This document shows positions 1-7,336 of a DNA stretch of 42,002 nucleotides, in pieces. The position numbers were made by a program, and so were the translations under genes. The stretch is from assembly GCA_964538565.1 (NCBI GenBank), contig CAZIGW010000179.1:1-42002 (forward strand). Reading direction: 5' to 3'. Position 1 is the first letter of the stretch, and each line of letters starts with the position of its first letter. Source of the stretch: CAYVBN01 sp964538565 (lineage in GTDB: Bacteria; Pseudomonadota; Alphaproteobacteria; Rhizobiales; Xanthobacteraceae). The notes beneath the pieces are model-generated. The model was not told where the DNA came from and did not search any database. It saw only the letters and a program-made list of their open reading frames with translations.

Positions 1-567
1 GTCCCACAGCGCGAGGAACGCCGCGATCACGTCCTCGAGGCCCCAGAAGAAGTGGTAGGTCCAGGTGAAGCCCTTGCGCGGATCGCCCTTGCGTCCGAAG
101 AAATACGGCTGCCACGGGCAGTTCGTCGTGACACAGGGCACCTCGTTGAGCTCCGCCTGGTCGGCAACCGGATTGGTCGTGTCCGGCGTCGCCGACGCGA
201 CGATGAGGTCGACCTTGTCGCCGAGGATCAGCTCGGAGGCGACCTCCGAGGCCCGGCTCGCGTTCGACTGGCTGTCCTTGCTGATGATCTGCACCTCATA
301 GGTGCGGCCGTTGTTGCTCAAGCCCTTGGCGAGCACCCCGCGGACCTGGTCGATGATGAAGCTGTCGGCCTCGCCGAAGCCCGCGAGCGGGCCGGTGCGC
401 GGGCTGACGTGTCCGATTTTGATGACCCGGCTCTGCGCGTTCGCCGGGATCACCCGCAGCACCGCCGGCGCGGCCACGAGGCCAACCCCGGCCGCGAGCG
501 CCCGGCGGCGCGAGATCCCCGAGCCTTTCCGAAGATTGCGCGCACCTGTCCGGTCGTTCCTCCCCAT
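1..567 (-). CDS. Branched-chain-amino-acid-type ABC transporter substrate-binding protein, C-terminus cut by window edge
   Basis: The frame is open from an ATG at 567 to the left edge (189 codons). The first 45 residues look like a Tat-type signal: basic residues, SRRRALAAG, a hydrophobic stretch rich in Ala and Val, then a likely cleavage site after ANA. The mature part starts VIKIGHVSPRTGPLAGFG, the usual opening of LivK-type type I periplasmic binding proteins, followed by SNASRASEVASELI and DLIVASATPDT, which match the first lobe of that fold. It is probably a periplasmic receptor for an amino-acid or aromatic-acid ABC importer, with permease and ATPase genes possibly to the left. It lies 26 nt after the 3-hydroxyacyl-CoA dehydrogenase gene and so is likely the last visible gene of the cyclase operon. 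The ligand cannot be told. Confidence 0.85.
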   Translation of the reverse strand, partial: MGRNDRTGARNLRKGSGISRRRALAAGVGLVAAPAVLRVIPANAQSRVIKIGHVSPRTGPLAGFGEADSFIIDQVRGVLAKGLSNNGRTYEVQIISKDSQSNASRASEVASELILGDKVDLIVASATPDTTNPVADQAELNEVPCVTTNCPWQPYFFGRKGDPRKGFTWTYHFFWGLEDVIAAFLALWD

Positions 568-593
568 GGTGCTCTCCCTGTGCGGCCGTCCGT

Positions 594-1505
594 TCAGTCG
601 CCGTTCGTGCGCGCCTGCTTGAGGTGACGCAGCACGCGGGCCCGCAATGCCTGCTGGTCCTCCGCCGTCCACTTGCGGAAGCCCTCGCCGGTCTTCATCC
701 CGAGCTTACCATCCTTCACCAGTTGTTCGAGATAGGGCAGCGGGCCGGGTGTGCGGTCGATGTCGGGCAACACGGTGCGGTGGATCGCGAGCGTCAGGTC
801 GGTGCCGACGAGATCGGCGTTCTCCAGCGGACCGAGCACCGCGAGGCGCCGTCCGAAGCTCGCCTTGATGACCGTGTCGACTGTCTCGGCGTCGCAAATG
901 CCGTTCTGCACGAGCGCCACGCACTCGCGCCAGAGTGCATGTTGCAGGCGGTTGCCGACGAAGCCCGGAACGTCCTTCTTCACGTGCACCGGAGTCTTGC
1001 CGGCGGCGGCGTGCAGATCGATCGTCCAGGCAATCGCCCTGGGCGAGGTCCATTGTGTGCCGATCACCTCGACGAGCGGGACCAGATAGGGCGGGTTCCA
1101 CCAGTGCGTGCCGAGCGCGCGGGACCGATCTTGCAGGCGCTCCATGATCCGGGTGATGGGGATGACGGAGGTGTTGCTGGCGAGAATCGTGTCCGGCCGG
1201 ACGTGTCGCTCGATCTCGGCGAAGAGATCCTGCTTGAGCGCAAGATCCTCCGGCGCTGCTTCGACCACGTAGTCGGCGTCCCGCAGCGCATCCGCGAGAT
1301 CCGCCGTCGGGCGCACGCGCTCGACCGCCCGCTCGTCGTCGCCGAGATCACGCAGGTTGGCGCGGATGCGGTCCCTGGCGGTGCGCAGTGTCGCGTCGAT
1401 GGAATCGTAGATCGCGACGTCGTGGCCGGCGAGCGCGAACACCTGCGCGATGCCGTGCCCCATGAGCCCGGCGCCGACGACAGTGATACGCGCCTTGGCA
1501 CTCAT
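594..1505 (-). CDS. 3-hydroxyacyl-CoA dehydrogenase family protein
   Basis: A 303-residue protein with the two-domain layout of short 3-hydroxyacyl-CoA dehydrogenases (the family includes 3-hydroxybutyryl-CoA dehydrogenase and lambda-crystallin). The N-terminal Rossmann motif is VVGAGLMGHGIAQVF at about residues 9-23. SNTSVIPIT and GTHWWNPPYLVPLVEVI carry the conserved Asn and the catalytic His-Glu pair. The C-terminal helical domain starts near VPGFVGNRLQ. It would oxidise a 3-hydroxy acid or its CoA ester with NAD+ in the cytoplasm. It starts 3 nt after the SDR stop codon and so is translationally linked to the cyclase-cupin-SDR row. The substrate may be a small hydroxy acid rather than a fatty acyl-CoA, because no other beta-oxidation gene is nearby. 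That last point is inference. Confidence 0.9.
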   Translation of the reverse strand: MSAKARITVVGAGLMGHGIAQVFALAGHDVAIYDSIDATLRTARDRIRANLRDLGDDERAVERVRPTADLADALRDADYVVEAAPEDLALKQDLFAEIERHVRPDTILASNTSVIPITRIMERLQDRSRALGTHWWNPPYLVPLVEVIGTQWTSPRAIAWTIDLHAAAGKTPVHVKKDVPGFVGNRLQHALWRECVALVQNGICDAETVDTVIKASFGRRLAVLGPLENADLVGTDLTLAIHRTVLPDIDRTPGPLPYLEQLVKDGKLGMKTGEGFRKWTAEDQQALRARVLRHLKQARTNGD

Positions 1506-1508
1506 GCG

Positions 1509-2312
1509 TCAGCCCGCGGTGTAGCCGCCGTCGGCGTAGAGGATGTGGCCGGTGTAAAAATCGGACGCGGCCGAGGCGAGAAACAGAAGCGGCCCGGCGA
1601 GGTCCGACGGCTCGCCGAGACGGCCCTTGGGCACGCGGGTGAGGAAGTTCTTGCGCACATCGCGGGCGCGTTCGCTGTCCTCGAACATCCAGGCGGTGAG
1701 CGCGGAGCGGAAGACGGTCGGCGCGATGGCGTTGACGGTGATCCCGGTGTCGCCCCATTCGCAGCCGAGCGCCCTGGTGATGCCGTCGACCGCCGATTTC
1801 GACGCGCAATACGCGGTGTAGCCCGCCGGATGGCCGAGCAGGCCACGCGCCGACGACATGAGGATGACCTTGCCGCCGCCGCCCTGCGTGAGCATCTGCT
1901 TGCCGGCCGCGCGCGCCATCAGCCAGGACTGCGTCACGTTGGCGTCCATCACGTCGAGGAAGCGATCGGGCGTCATGTCGACGATCTTGGCGACGTCGTT
2001 CTTGCCCGAACCGACGACCAGGATGTCGACGCGGCCGAACCGGCCGACCGCGGCCGCCACGATCGCCTCGCAGTTTTCTGCCGAGTTCGGGCGCTTGGCG
2101 ACGCTCTCGACCTTGGCGCCCAGCGTCTTGCATTCGGCCGCGACCTTGGCGAGCTCGGCGGCGTTTCCGGCCGCGAGCGTCACGTTTGCACCCGCTCCGG
2201 CCAGCACCTTCGCGGCGAGCGCTCCAAAGGCGCCCGAGGCGCCGGTCACGATCGCGGTCTTGCCGCGGATGTCGAACAGCGCGAGCGGATTCCTCAGCCA
2301 GTCCTCGGCCAT
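1509..2312 (-). CDS. SDR-family NAD(P)-dependent oxidoreductase
   Basis: A 267-residue classical short-chain dehydrogenase. The nucleotide-binding motif TGASGAFG is at residues 23-30. The catalytic triad is Ser154 (LMSSARG), Tyr168 and Lys172 (YCASK), and the C-terminal DGGYTAG end is typical of FabG-like members. The ATG at 2312 is one base after the cupin stop codon, so the two genes are probably co-translated. The adjacent hydroxyacyl-CoA dehydrogenase suggests two successive oxidations or reductions of a hydroxy or keto intermediate. Cytoplasmic. The exact substrate is unknown; dozens of SDR subfamilies share these motifs. Confidence 0.92.
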   Translation of the reverse strand: MAEDWLRNPLALFDIRGKTAIVTGASGAFGALAAKVLAGAGANVTLAAGNAAELAKVAAECKTLGAKVESVAKRPNSAENCEAIVAAAVGRFGRVDILVVGSGKNDVAKIVDMTPDRFLDVMDANVTQSWLMARAAGKQMLTQGGGGKVILMSSARGLLGHPAGYTAYCASKSAVDGITRALGCEWGDTGITVNAIAPTVFRSALTAWMFEDSERARDVRKNFLTRVPKGRLGEPSDLAGPLLFLASAASDFYTGHILYADGGYTAG

Positions 2313-2313
2313 G

Positions 2314-2652
2314 TCACGCCCCGGTCGAAACGGCGACCAGCATCGTCACCACGTCGTTGCCGCGGTTGATGATCTCGCGGCTCTCGTTGGGACCGATGTA
2401 GCAGCTGTCGTTTGCGCGCAGCACGGTTTCCTTGCCGTCGACGATGACGGTCAGCTCGCCGGACAGGATGACGTAGACCTTCTCGGCCGGCGAGGCGTCG
2501 GGACCGGCGCCGCCACCCGGCAGGAAGTGCGAAAGCCCAACCACGAATTTCTTCGGCCCGCCGGCCTCGGCGCCGAACAGCCGCAGCGACGTACAGTTGC
2601 GATGGTTGGGAGCCTCGTAGGCCTTCGCCTCGGCAAAACGCGTCACCTGCAT
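2314..2652 (-). CDS. Small cupin-domain protein lacking the usual metal-binding histidines
   Basis: A single-domain cupin of 112 residues. The start is the ATG at 2652 (MQVTRFAEAKAY), which overlaps the cyclase stop codon by one base (TGATG). The fold is recognised from LPGGGAGPDASPAEKVYVIL and LSGELTVIVDG (cupin motif 1) and IGPNESREIINRG (motif 2). In ordinary cupins motif 1 reads PxHxHP and motif 2 has a further His. Here those places hold Asp, Ser and Arg, so the usual metal site looks absent while the motif 1 Glu remains. It may bind a ligand, act as an isomerase or lyase accessory, or stabilise the neighbouring cyclase. It belongs to the cyclase operon. Fold assignment is firm; function is open. 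Confidence 0.85.
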   Translation of the reverse strand: MQVTRFAEAKAYEAPNHRNCTSLRLFGAEAGGPKKFVVGLSHFLPGGGAGPDASPAEKVYVILSGELTVIVDGKETVLRANDSCYIGPNESREIINRGNDVVTMLVAVSTGA

Positions 2653-3494
2653 CAGAACCTCTCCCCCTTCTCGATCCGGTAGGAGCCGTTGCGATCGATC
2701 ATGGCGACGAGGCGGATGATGCAGCCGTCGCCGCGGTCCCAGTTCCACGGGAAGAACGCGAAGGTGCAGCGCATGCCCGTCACCTTGTCGAGATCGCCGC
2801 CGACGTTCTCGATGCCGAGAATTCCGTTGGTGAACAGCTTGCGGTGGACCGGCTCCCACTCCGGAAAATCTTCCTTCCAGTCGCGTCCGCCCGACCACTT
2901 CTTGTATTCCTCGGCAAGGTGCGGGTGAAGGGGGCCGTTGCGCTGCGGACCGATCGCGGTCGCGAGCGGGTGGTCGTTGGCCTGCGTGTCGTGCCCGACC
3001 ACCTTGACCTGCTTCTCGACGAACCAGTCGCCGGCCGAGGGCACGAAGCCGGGCGCATAGCAGAAGTAATCCTCGCTGTCCTCGTACTTCTTGTGCCAGC
3101 CGGTGTTGACGATCACGACGTCGCGCGGGCGAACCACCTTGCCGGCCGCCTTCTCGAGATCGTCATAGGTGATCGGCTCCCACTTCTCCTTCGGGATCGA
3201 GACCACGATTCCGCTGCCGAAGAAGTGCGGCAGCGGCACCTCGTCGATGAAGGGCGTCCCCTGGACGACGTGCGCCGGCGCGTCGATGTGGGTCGTGTTG
3301 TGCATGCTGGTCGTGATGCGCTGCGACAGCACGCCCGACTTCGCCATGTAGTGGATGCGTTCGATCTTGACGTCTTCGAAGTACGGCCAGTTCGGAGACT
3401 GAAAACCGAAGCGATGGGAGAGGTTGTAGAACTCGAGTCCCATGCTGTTGTCGGTGTTCTCCTCGAACATCACTCCGCGGATCTTCTTGGCCAC
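2652..3494 (-). CDS. Cyclase family protein (kynurenine-formamidase-like metal-dependent hydrolase)
   Basis: A 280-residue member of the cyclase/KynB fold. The signature is HNTTHIDAPAH (His65, His69, Asp71, His75), corresponding to the family motif HxGTHxDxPxH with Asn in place of Gly. GHDTQANDHP and the C-terminal FPWNWDRGDGC are further family blocks. The family hydrolyses amides or lactones through a bound divalent metal. The GTG at 3494 is chosen because GGGAGG lies 8 nt upstream, whereas an in-frame ATG at 3536 has no such site and lies inside a probable operator. First gene after the IclR regulator, with cupin, SDR and hydroxyacyl-CoA dehydrogenase following. It probably opens a ring or cleaves an ester or amide in a catabolic route; the substrate is unknown. 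Confidence 0.88.
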   Translation of the reverse strand: MAKKIRGVMFEENTDNSMGLEFYNLSHRFGFQSPNWPYFEDVKIERIHYMAKSGVLSQRITTSMHNTTHIDAPAHVVQGTPFIDEVPLPHFFGSGIVVSIPKEKWEPITYDDLEKAAGKVVRPRDVVIVNTGWHKKYEDSEDYFCYAPGFVPSAGDWFVEKQVKVVGHDTQANDHPLATAIGPQRNGPLHPHLAEEYKKWSGGRDWKEDFPEWEPVHRKLFTNGILGIENVGGDLDKVTGMRCTFAFFPWNWDRGDGCIIRLVAMIDRNGSYRIEKGERF

Positions 3495-3524
3495 GACACT
3501 GTCCCTCCCGCCGTTGGCTGCGGC

Positions 3525-3552
3525 TTGTACCAGCATATGGTACGCATGTATC
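3525..3552 (-). promoter_or_regulatory. Candidate IclR operator upstream of the cyclase operon (site A)
   Basis: Read on the minus strand this stretch has GATACA starting at 3552 and GGTACAA starting at 3531, exactly 21 bp apart, with an inverted half-site GTACC nine bases after the first start. The same layout occurs at 4473-4500 and 12004-12030. It lies 31-58 nt before the cyclase GTG start, where a promoter would be expected. Binding by the adjacent IclR protein is inferred from position and repetition, not shown. Confidence 0.55.
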
Positions 3553-3603
3553 GAATGATGGTTACATACCCTTTCGCGCGACGCAAGCGACGCGATGTCG
3601 TCG

Positions 3604-4383
3604 CTACGCGGCGGCGTCGGTCAGATGCGCCTCCAGGGCCTGCTTGGTCGCGAGCAGACGCGTGGCGATCTGCGCCTCGTGATCGTAGAAGCGCTGCGCC
3701 GGCACCGGCACCGAGATGGCGATCGTGTTGCCGAGCAGATCGCGCATGGCGACACCCGCCGCGCAGATGCCGAGCGTGTGCTCCTCCCGGTCGAAGGCGA
3801 CTCCCGATTTGCGCACCGTCCTCAACTCCTTGAGCAGCGCGCCGAGCCGCGTGATCGTATTCGGCGTGCGCTGCTCGAACGTCTTGCCGATCAGCGACTC
3901 GATCGCTGCCTCGTCGAGCCCGGCCAGATACGCCTTGCCGTTCGCCGTGCAGTAGAGCGGAAACGTCTCCCCGACGGCCGACACGGTCCGCAGCCGCTGC
4001 GGGCCGATGACCTGATCGATGAAGACCAGATGATCGCGCTTGACGGTGGCGAGATCGACGGTCTCACGCAGTTCGGCCGACAGCTTGGCGAGAAACGGCC
4101 GGGCGACCGAGACGAAGTCGGTGCGCACCGACGAGGCGAGCCGCAGGATCGTCGGGCCGAGTCGCACCCGCCCGTTGGGAGAGGCGGCAATCACCAGCTT
4201 CTCGGCTTCGAGCGCGGCGACGATGCGCTGGACGGTCGAGCGCGCAAGGTTCACGCGCTGCGCGATCTGCCCGAGACTGAGACCCGGCGCCTGGTCCTCG
4301 AGCGCGCGCAGGATCGCCGCCGCACGGGCGATCACCTGCACCTGGCTCTTGTCGTTCGTGCCGCTCTTCGCAGTCGAGGCCAT
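3604..4383 (-). CDS. IclR-family transcriptional regulator
   Basis: A 259-residue protein with the normal IclR layout. A winged helix-turn-helix occupies about residues 15-75 (VIARAAAILRALED, LSLGQIAQRVNLARSTVQRI, LEAEKLV). The effector-binding GAF-like domain contains ETVDLATVKRDHLVFIDQV, PLYCTANGKAYLAGL and GICAAGVAMRD, all typical of the family. It probably senses an aromatic or hydroxy acid and controls the cyclase operon on its own strand and the divergent decarboxylase-TRAP row. A gap of 109 nt separates it from the cyclase, and 287 nt separate it from the decarboxylase. Both gaps contain the repeated GRTACA element. Whether it activates or represses is not visible. Confidence 0.93.
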   Translation of the reverse strand: MASTAKSGTNDKSQVQVIARAAAILRALEDQAPGLSLGQIAQRVNLARSTVQRIVAALEAEKLVIAASPNGRVRLGPTILRLASSVRTDFVSVARPFLAKLSAELRETVDLATVKRDHLVFIDQVIGPQRLRTVSAVGETFPLYCTANGKAYLAGLDEAAIESLIGKTFEQRTPNTITRLGALLKELRTVRKSGVAFDREEHTLGICAAGVAMRDLLGNTIAISVPVPAQRFYDHEAQIATRLLATKQALEAHLTDAAA

Positions 4384-4472
4384 GTCTTGAGTCCCACCCA
4401 GGATGACATGTTACGTCGCATGGAGACGCACGCGGCGGGCGACGCCGAACCTTGCCGCGTGGTTCGCATTCT

Positions 4473-4500
4473 GATACAGGAAAACCAACATGCGGTACAA
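4473..4500 (+). promoter_or_regulatory. Candidate IclR operator between the regulator and the decarboxylase-TRAP row (site B)
   Basis: GATACA at 4473-4478 and GGTACAA at 4494-4500 have starts 21 bp apart, matching sites A (3525-3552) and C (12004-12030). Between them ACCA is in the same register as in site A, although the central inverted half-site is weaker here. It lies about 90 nt from the regulator start and 170 nt before the decarboxylase start in the 287-nt divergent gap, consistent with autoregulation and control of the plus-strand row. Inference from shared spacing. Confidence 0.5.
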
Positions 4501-4670
4501 CAAGCGTCGCCGGGAGGGAACGGGAGCATGAGCGTCGGTCGCCGCCAGCGGCCCCGCACCTCCGTCGCGCGTTGCGCCCTTCGACGTGCGCTCGCGCACG
4601 TTAGCGCCCCGCGATCATCCGGTCACCGCACCGACCGCGCGATTTCCACGCCGATCTCCTGCGAGGGCGC

Positions 4671-5627
4671 ATGACCGAGAAGATCGCGCTCGAAGAGCAT
4701 TTTCTCTGCCCCGGCTTCGAAGACTACTGGCAGACGACGGTCGGCAACGTCGACCGGGCCATCTACGGCCAGCTGCTGGCGCGGCTGACCGATTTCGGCG
4801 AGCAGCGGCTCGCCGCCATGGACCGGGCCGGCATCGCGCGCGCCGTCCTGTCGCTGTCCGGCCCCGGCGTGCAGGTCGAGCGCGACACCGCCGTCGCCTG
4901 CCGCAAGGCGCGCGAGGCGAACGATTTCCTGGCGCGTGAAGTCCAGAAACGTCCGGACCGCTATTCGGGCTTCGCGCACCTTGCCATGCAGGATCCAATC
5001 GCCGCTGCCGACGAACTGGAACGCTGCGTGCGCGAGCTCGGCTTCTGCGGCGCGATGATCAACGGCCACACCAACGGCCGCTATCTCGATGACCGTGCGT
5101 TCGACCCGTTCTGGCAGCGTGTTGAGTCGCTGAATACCCTGATCTATCTGCACCCGGCCGATCCGGTCGCGCCGATTCCGGCTCTCGAGGGCCACCCGGG
5201 CCTGCGGCGCGCGACCTGGGAATGGACGTTCGAGACCGGCACGCATGCGCTGCGGCTGGTGTTCGGCGGGACGTTCGAGCGGTTCCCGCGCGCGCGCCTC
5301 GTGCTGGGCCATCTCGGCGAAACACTGCCGTTCCTGCTGTGGCGTTTTGACAGCCGCGCCAAGCTCTACGGCGTGAAGCTCGCCAAGCCCCCGTCCCAAT
5401 ACATCCGGCAGAACATCCTGGTCACCGTCTCCGGCATGTTCTCCGCCGAACCGCTCGTCTGCGCCGTCAACGCGCTCGGGCGCGAGCGCGTGATGTTCTC
5501 CGCGGACTACCCGTTCGAGTCGAGCGAGGAAGCCGCCGCGTTCATCGAGTCCGCGCCGCTGTCGGCGGATCTGCGTGAGGACATCTGCTTCAGAAACGCG
5601 GAGAAGATATTGCAGCTGAGCCGCTGA
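4671..5627 (+). CDS. Amidohydrolase-family decarboxylase, gamma-resorcylate (2,6-dihydroxybenzoate) decarboxylase-like
   Basis: A 318-residue amidohydrolase-superfamily protein of the ACMSD/LigW decarboxylase branch. The N-terminus KIALEEHF has Glu8 and His10 where gamma-resorcylate decarboxylase has its first metal ligands. His161 (YLHPADP), His214 (GHLGE) and Asp279 (FSADYPFES) supply the others. The late block VTVSGMF, followed by a D-x-P-F-E segment, resembles dihydroxybenzoate decarboxylases. These enzymes remove a ring carboxyl group without oxidation using Mn or Zn. The ATG at 4671 follows GAGGG. It is the first gene of a plus-strand row with a TRAP importer, so its substrate may be the acid brought in by that transporter. 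The exact ring acid is not determined. Confidence 0.85.
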   Translation: MTEKIALEEHFLCPGFEDYWQTTVGNVDRAIYGQLLARLTDFGEQRLAAMDRAGIARAVLSLSGPGVQVERDTAVACRKAREANDFLAREVQKRPDRYSGFAHLAMQDPIAAADELERCVRELGFCGAMINGHTNGRYLDDRAFDPFWQRVESLNTLIYLHPADPVAPIPALEGHPGLRRATWEWTFETGTHALRLVFGGTFERFPRARLVLGHLGETLPFLLWRFDSRAKLYGVKLAKPPSQYIRQNILVTVSGMFSAEPLVCAVNALGRERVMFSADYPFESSEEAAAFIESAPLSADLREDICFRNAEKILQLSR

Positions 5628-5713
5628 CCGGGCGATCGCGGGTGTGGCTGCGGCGTCGATACGCGATCGGCGCCAACGCGGGTGGGAAGACACAAGTGCC
5701 ACGGGAGGGCGCC

Positions 5714-6730
5714 ATGTCGTTTGTTCGCAACCTTTCAACGGTCCTGGCGGCCGCGGCGATGACCGCCGGTCTGGTGTCCGCCACGCCGGCCTCGGCCCAG
5801 TCCATCGAGCTGAAGGTTTCGCATTTTCTTCCGCCGAACCACACGTTCCAGAAGGCGATGGAAGCCTGGGCGAAGGATCTCGACAAGCAATCCGGCGGAC
5901 GGCTGAAGCTGCAGATCTATCCGGCCGGGCAACTCGGTGGCGGACCGAATCGGCAGTTCGACGCGGCACGCAACGGCATCGTCGACATCGCCATCAGCCT
6001 GCATGGCGCGACCCCCGGCCGTTACGCCATGACCGAACTCGTGAGCCTGCCGTTTGCGGCCCCGAAGGCCGGCAACAGCAGCGCCGTGACATCGAAGCGG
6101 CTGACCGAGCTTGCACCTACCTATCTCGCCAAGGAGCACGAGGGCCTGCGCATCCTCTGGATGGCGGTCACGCCCCCGCTCATGTTCCATTCCAAGAGCC
6201 CGATCACCAAGGTCACGGACTTCAAGGGCCTGCGCGTGCGTTACGCCGGCACGCAGTTCAAGAACATCATCGACGCGCTCGGTGCCGTGCCGCTGCTCGT
6301 TCCGCCGCAGGAGACGCAGGACGCGCTGTCGAAGGGAATCGTCGACGCCGCCACCTTCCCGTACGAGGGCGCCGCAAGCTTCGACCTCGGCACGGTGGCG
6401 AAGAACACGCTCGAGCCCGGCATCAGCTCGGCGAGCTTCGCGGTGGTGATGAATCCGGCCAAATATGCGTCCCTGCCCGCGGACCTGCGGACGCTGATCG
6501 ACAGGACGACCGGCCCCGCCGCCGCGGAAGCCTTCGGCAAGATGTGGGACAAGGCGGAAGCCGACGGCAAGGCAAGCCTGCTCGCAAAGGGCGTGCAGGT
6601 TCACGTCCTGCCGGCCGACGAACTCGCCAAGATGAAGAAGCTCTTCGTGCCGCAGGTCGACGCGGCCATTGCGGACGTGGAGAAACAGGGCAAGCCTGGC
6701 CGCAAGTTCTTCGAGGAATACACGAAATAG
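5714..6730 (+). CDS. dctP: TRAP transporter substrate-binding protein DctP
   Basis: A 338-residue periplasmic receptor. It has a Sec signal peptide of about 29 residues ending ATPASAQ, then IELKVSHFLPPNHTF, the usual start of mature DctP proteins. FKGLRVRYAG carries the conserved Arg that holds the ligand carboxylate in this family, and FPYEGAASFDLG lies in the second lobe. The ATG at 5714 follows GGGAGGG. DctQ and DctM genes follow, so the set is a complete tripartite ATP-independent importer driven by a sodium or proton gradient. It stands 86 nt after the decarboxylase gene. The ligand is a carboxylate, possibly aromatic. Confidence 0.95.
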   Translation: MSFVRNLSTVLAAAAMTAGLVSATPASAQSIELKVSHFLPPNHTFQKAMEAWAKDLDKQSGGRLKLQIYPAGQLGGGPNRQFDAARNGIVDIAISLHGATPGRYAMTELVSLPFAAPKAGNSSAVTSKRLTELAPTYLAKEHEGLRILWMAVTPPLMFHSKSPITKVTDFKGLRVRYAGTQFKNIIDALGAVPLLVPPQETQDALSKGIVDAATFPYEGAASFDLGTVAKNTLEPGISSASFAVVMNPAKYASLPADLRTLIDRTTGPAAAEAFGKMWDKAEADGKASLLAKGVQVHVLPADELAKMKKLFVPQVDAAIADVEKQGKPGRKFFEEYTK

Positions 6731-6742
6731 CGTCGCCTCGGC

Positions 6743-6771
6743 ACGGCGCGCGGGATCTCCTCGCGCGCCGT
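6743..6771 (+). promoter_or_regulatory. Strong GC hairpin between dctP and dctQ
   Basis: Perfect 10-bp arms (6743-6752 and 6762-6771, ACGGCGCGCG and its complement) enclose a 9-nt loop. No T run follows, so it is not a standard intrinsic terminator. It lies 12 nt after the dctP stop codon inside the 99-nt dctP-dctQ gap. Such hairpins often protect the 3-prime end of a receptor message so that it is more abundant than the membrane subunits. That role is inferred here. Confidence 0.6.
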
Positions 6772-6829
6772 ACGGCCTCGTTGCTGCCCGACCCTACAGA
6801 TTGGCCGCCCCACGGGATGAAGCGCGACG

Positions 6830-7336
6830 ATGAGCACCGATGAGACTTCCGTTTCGCTGGTCGAGCGGCTCAGGCGCGCGCAGCTGCGGCTTGCTGCCGT
6901 GGCGCTGCTTGTGATGATGATGACGACGGTCGCGGACGTCCTTCTTCGCTACGCGTTCAACCGCCCGATCCGCGGATCCTACGACCTCGTCGAGAGCACG
7001 CTCGTGGTGTTCGTCTTTCACGGAATCGCGGCTGTTTTCTATTCGCGGCAGAACATCGTCATCGATCTCGTCGATTCGGTGCTCGGCCGGCGCGCCGTCG
7101 GGGTGCTGATCCGCCTCTCGGATGTCTTGTCGATCGCCGCGCTCGCGATCCTGGTCTGGGCCATGATGACGCCGGCCCGACAGGCGTTCGACTACGGCGA
7201 CCGCAAGCTCGAGCTCGGCCTGCCGCTCTCGGTGCTGTGGGCGTTCGCCCTGGCCGGAATGGCCGGCACGATCGTCTGCGCTGCCGCGGCGCTCGTCGGC
7301 CGCGCCCTGCCGGGCGGGAAGGCGCAGGCGCGATGA
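6830..7336 (+). CDS. dctQ: TRAP transporter small permease subunit DctQ
   Basis: A 168-residue inner-membrane protein with four hydrophobic segments, at about residues 18-40, 53-70, 90-110 and 132-155. DVLLRYAFNRPIRGSYDLVE is the diagnostic block of the DctQ family. It partners DctM in the membrane complex of the importer. Its stop codon overlaps the DctM start (ATGA), which couples translation of the two channel subunits. Confidence 0.93.
   Translation: MSTDETSVSLVERLRRAQLRLAAVALLVMMMTTVADVLLRYAFNRPIRGSYDLVESTLVVFVFHGIAAVFYSRQNIVIDLVDSVLGRRAVGVLIRLSDVLSIAALAILVWAMMTPARQAFDYGDRKLELGLPLSVLWAFALAGMAGTIVCAAAALVGRALPGGKAQAR

Noticed and set aside
3495..3536. An upstream ATG start for the cyclase at 3536
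   Set aside because: It has no ribosome binding site and would place coding sequence over the candidate operator, while the GTG at 3494 has GGGAGG eight bases upstream.
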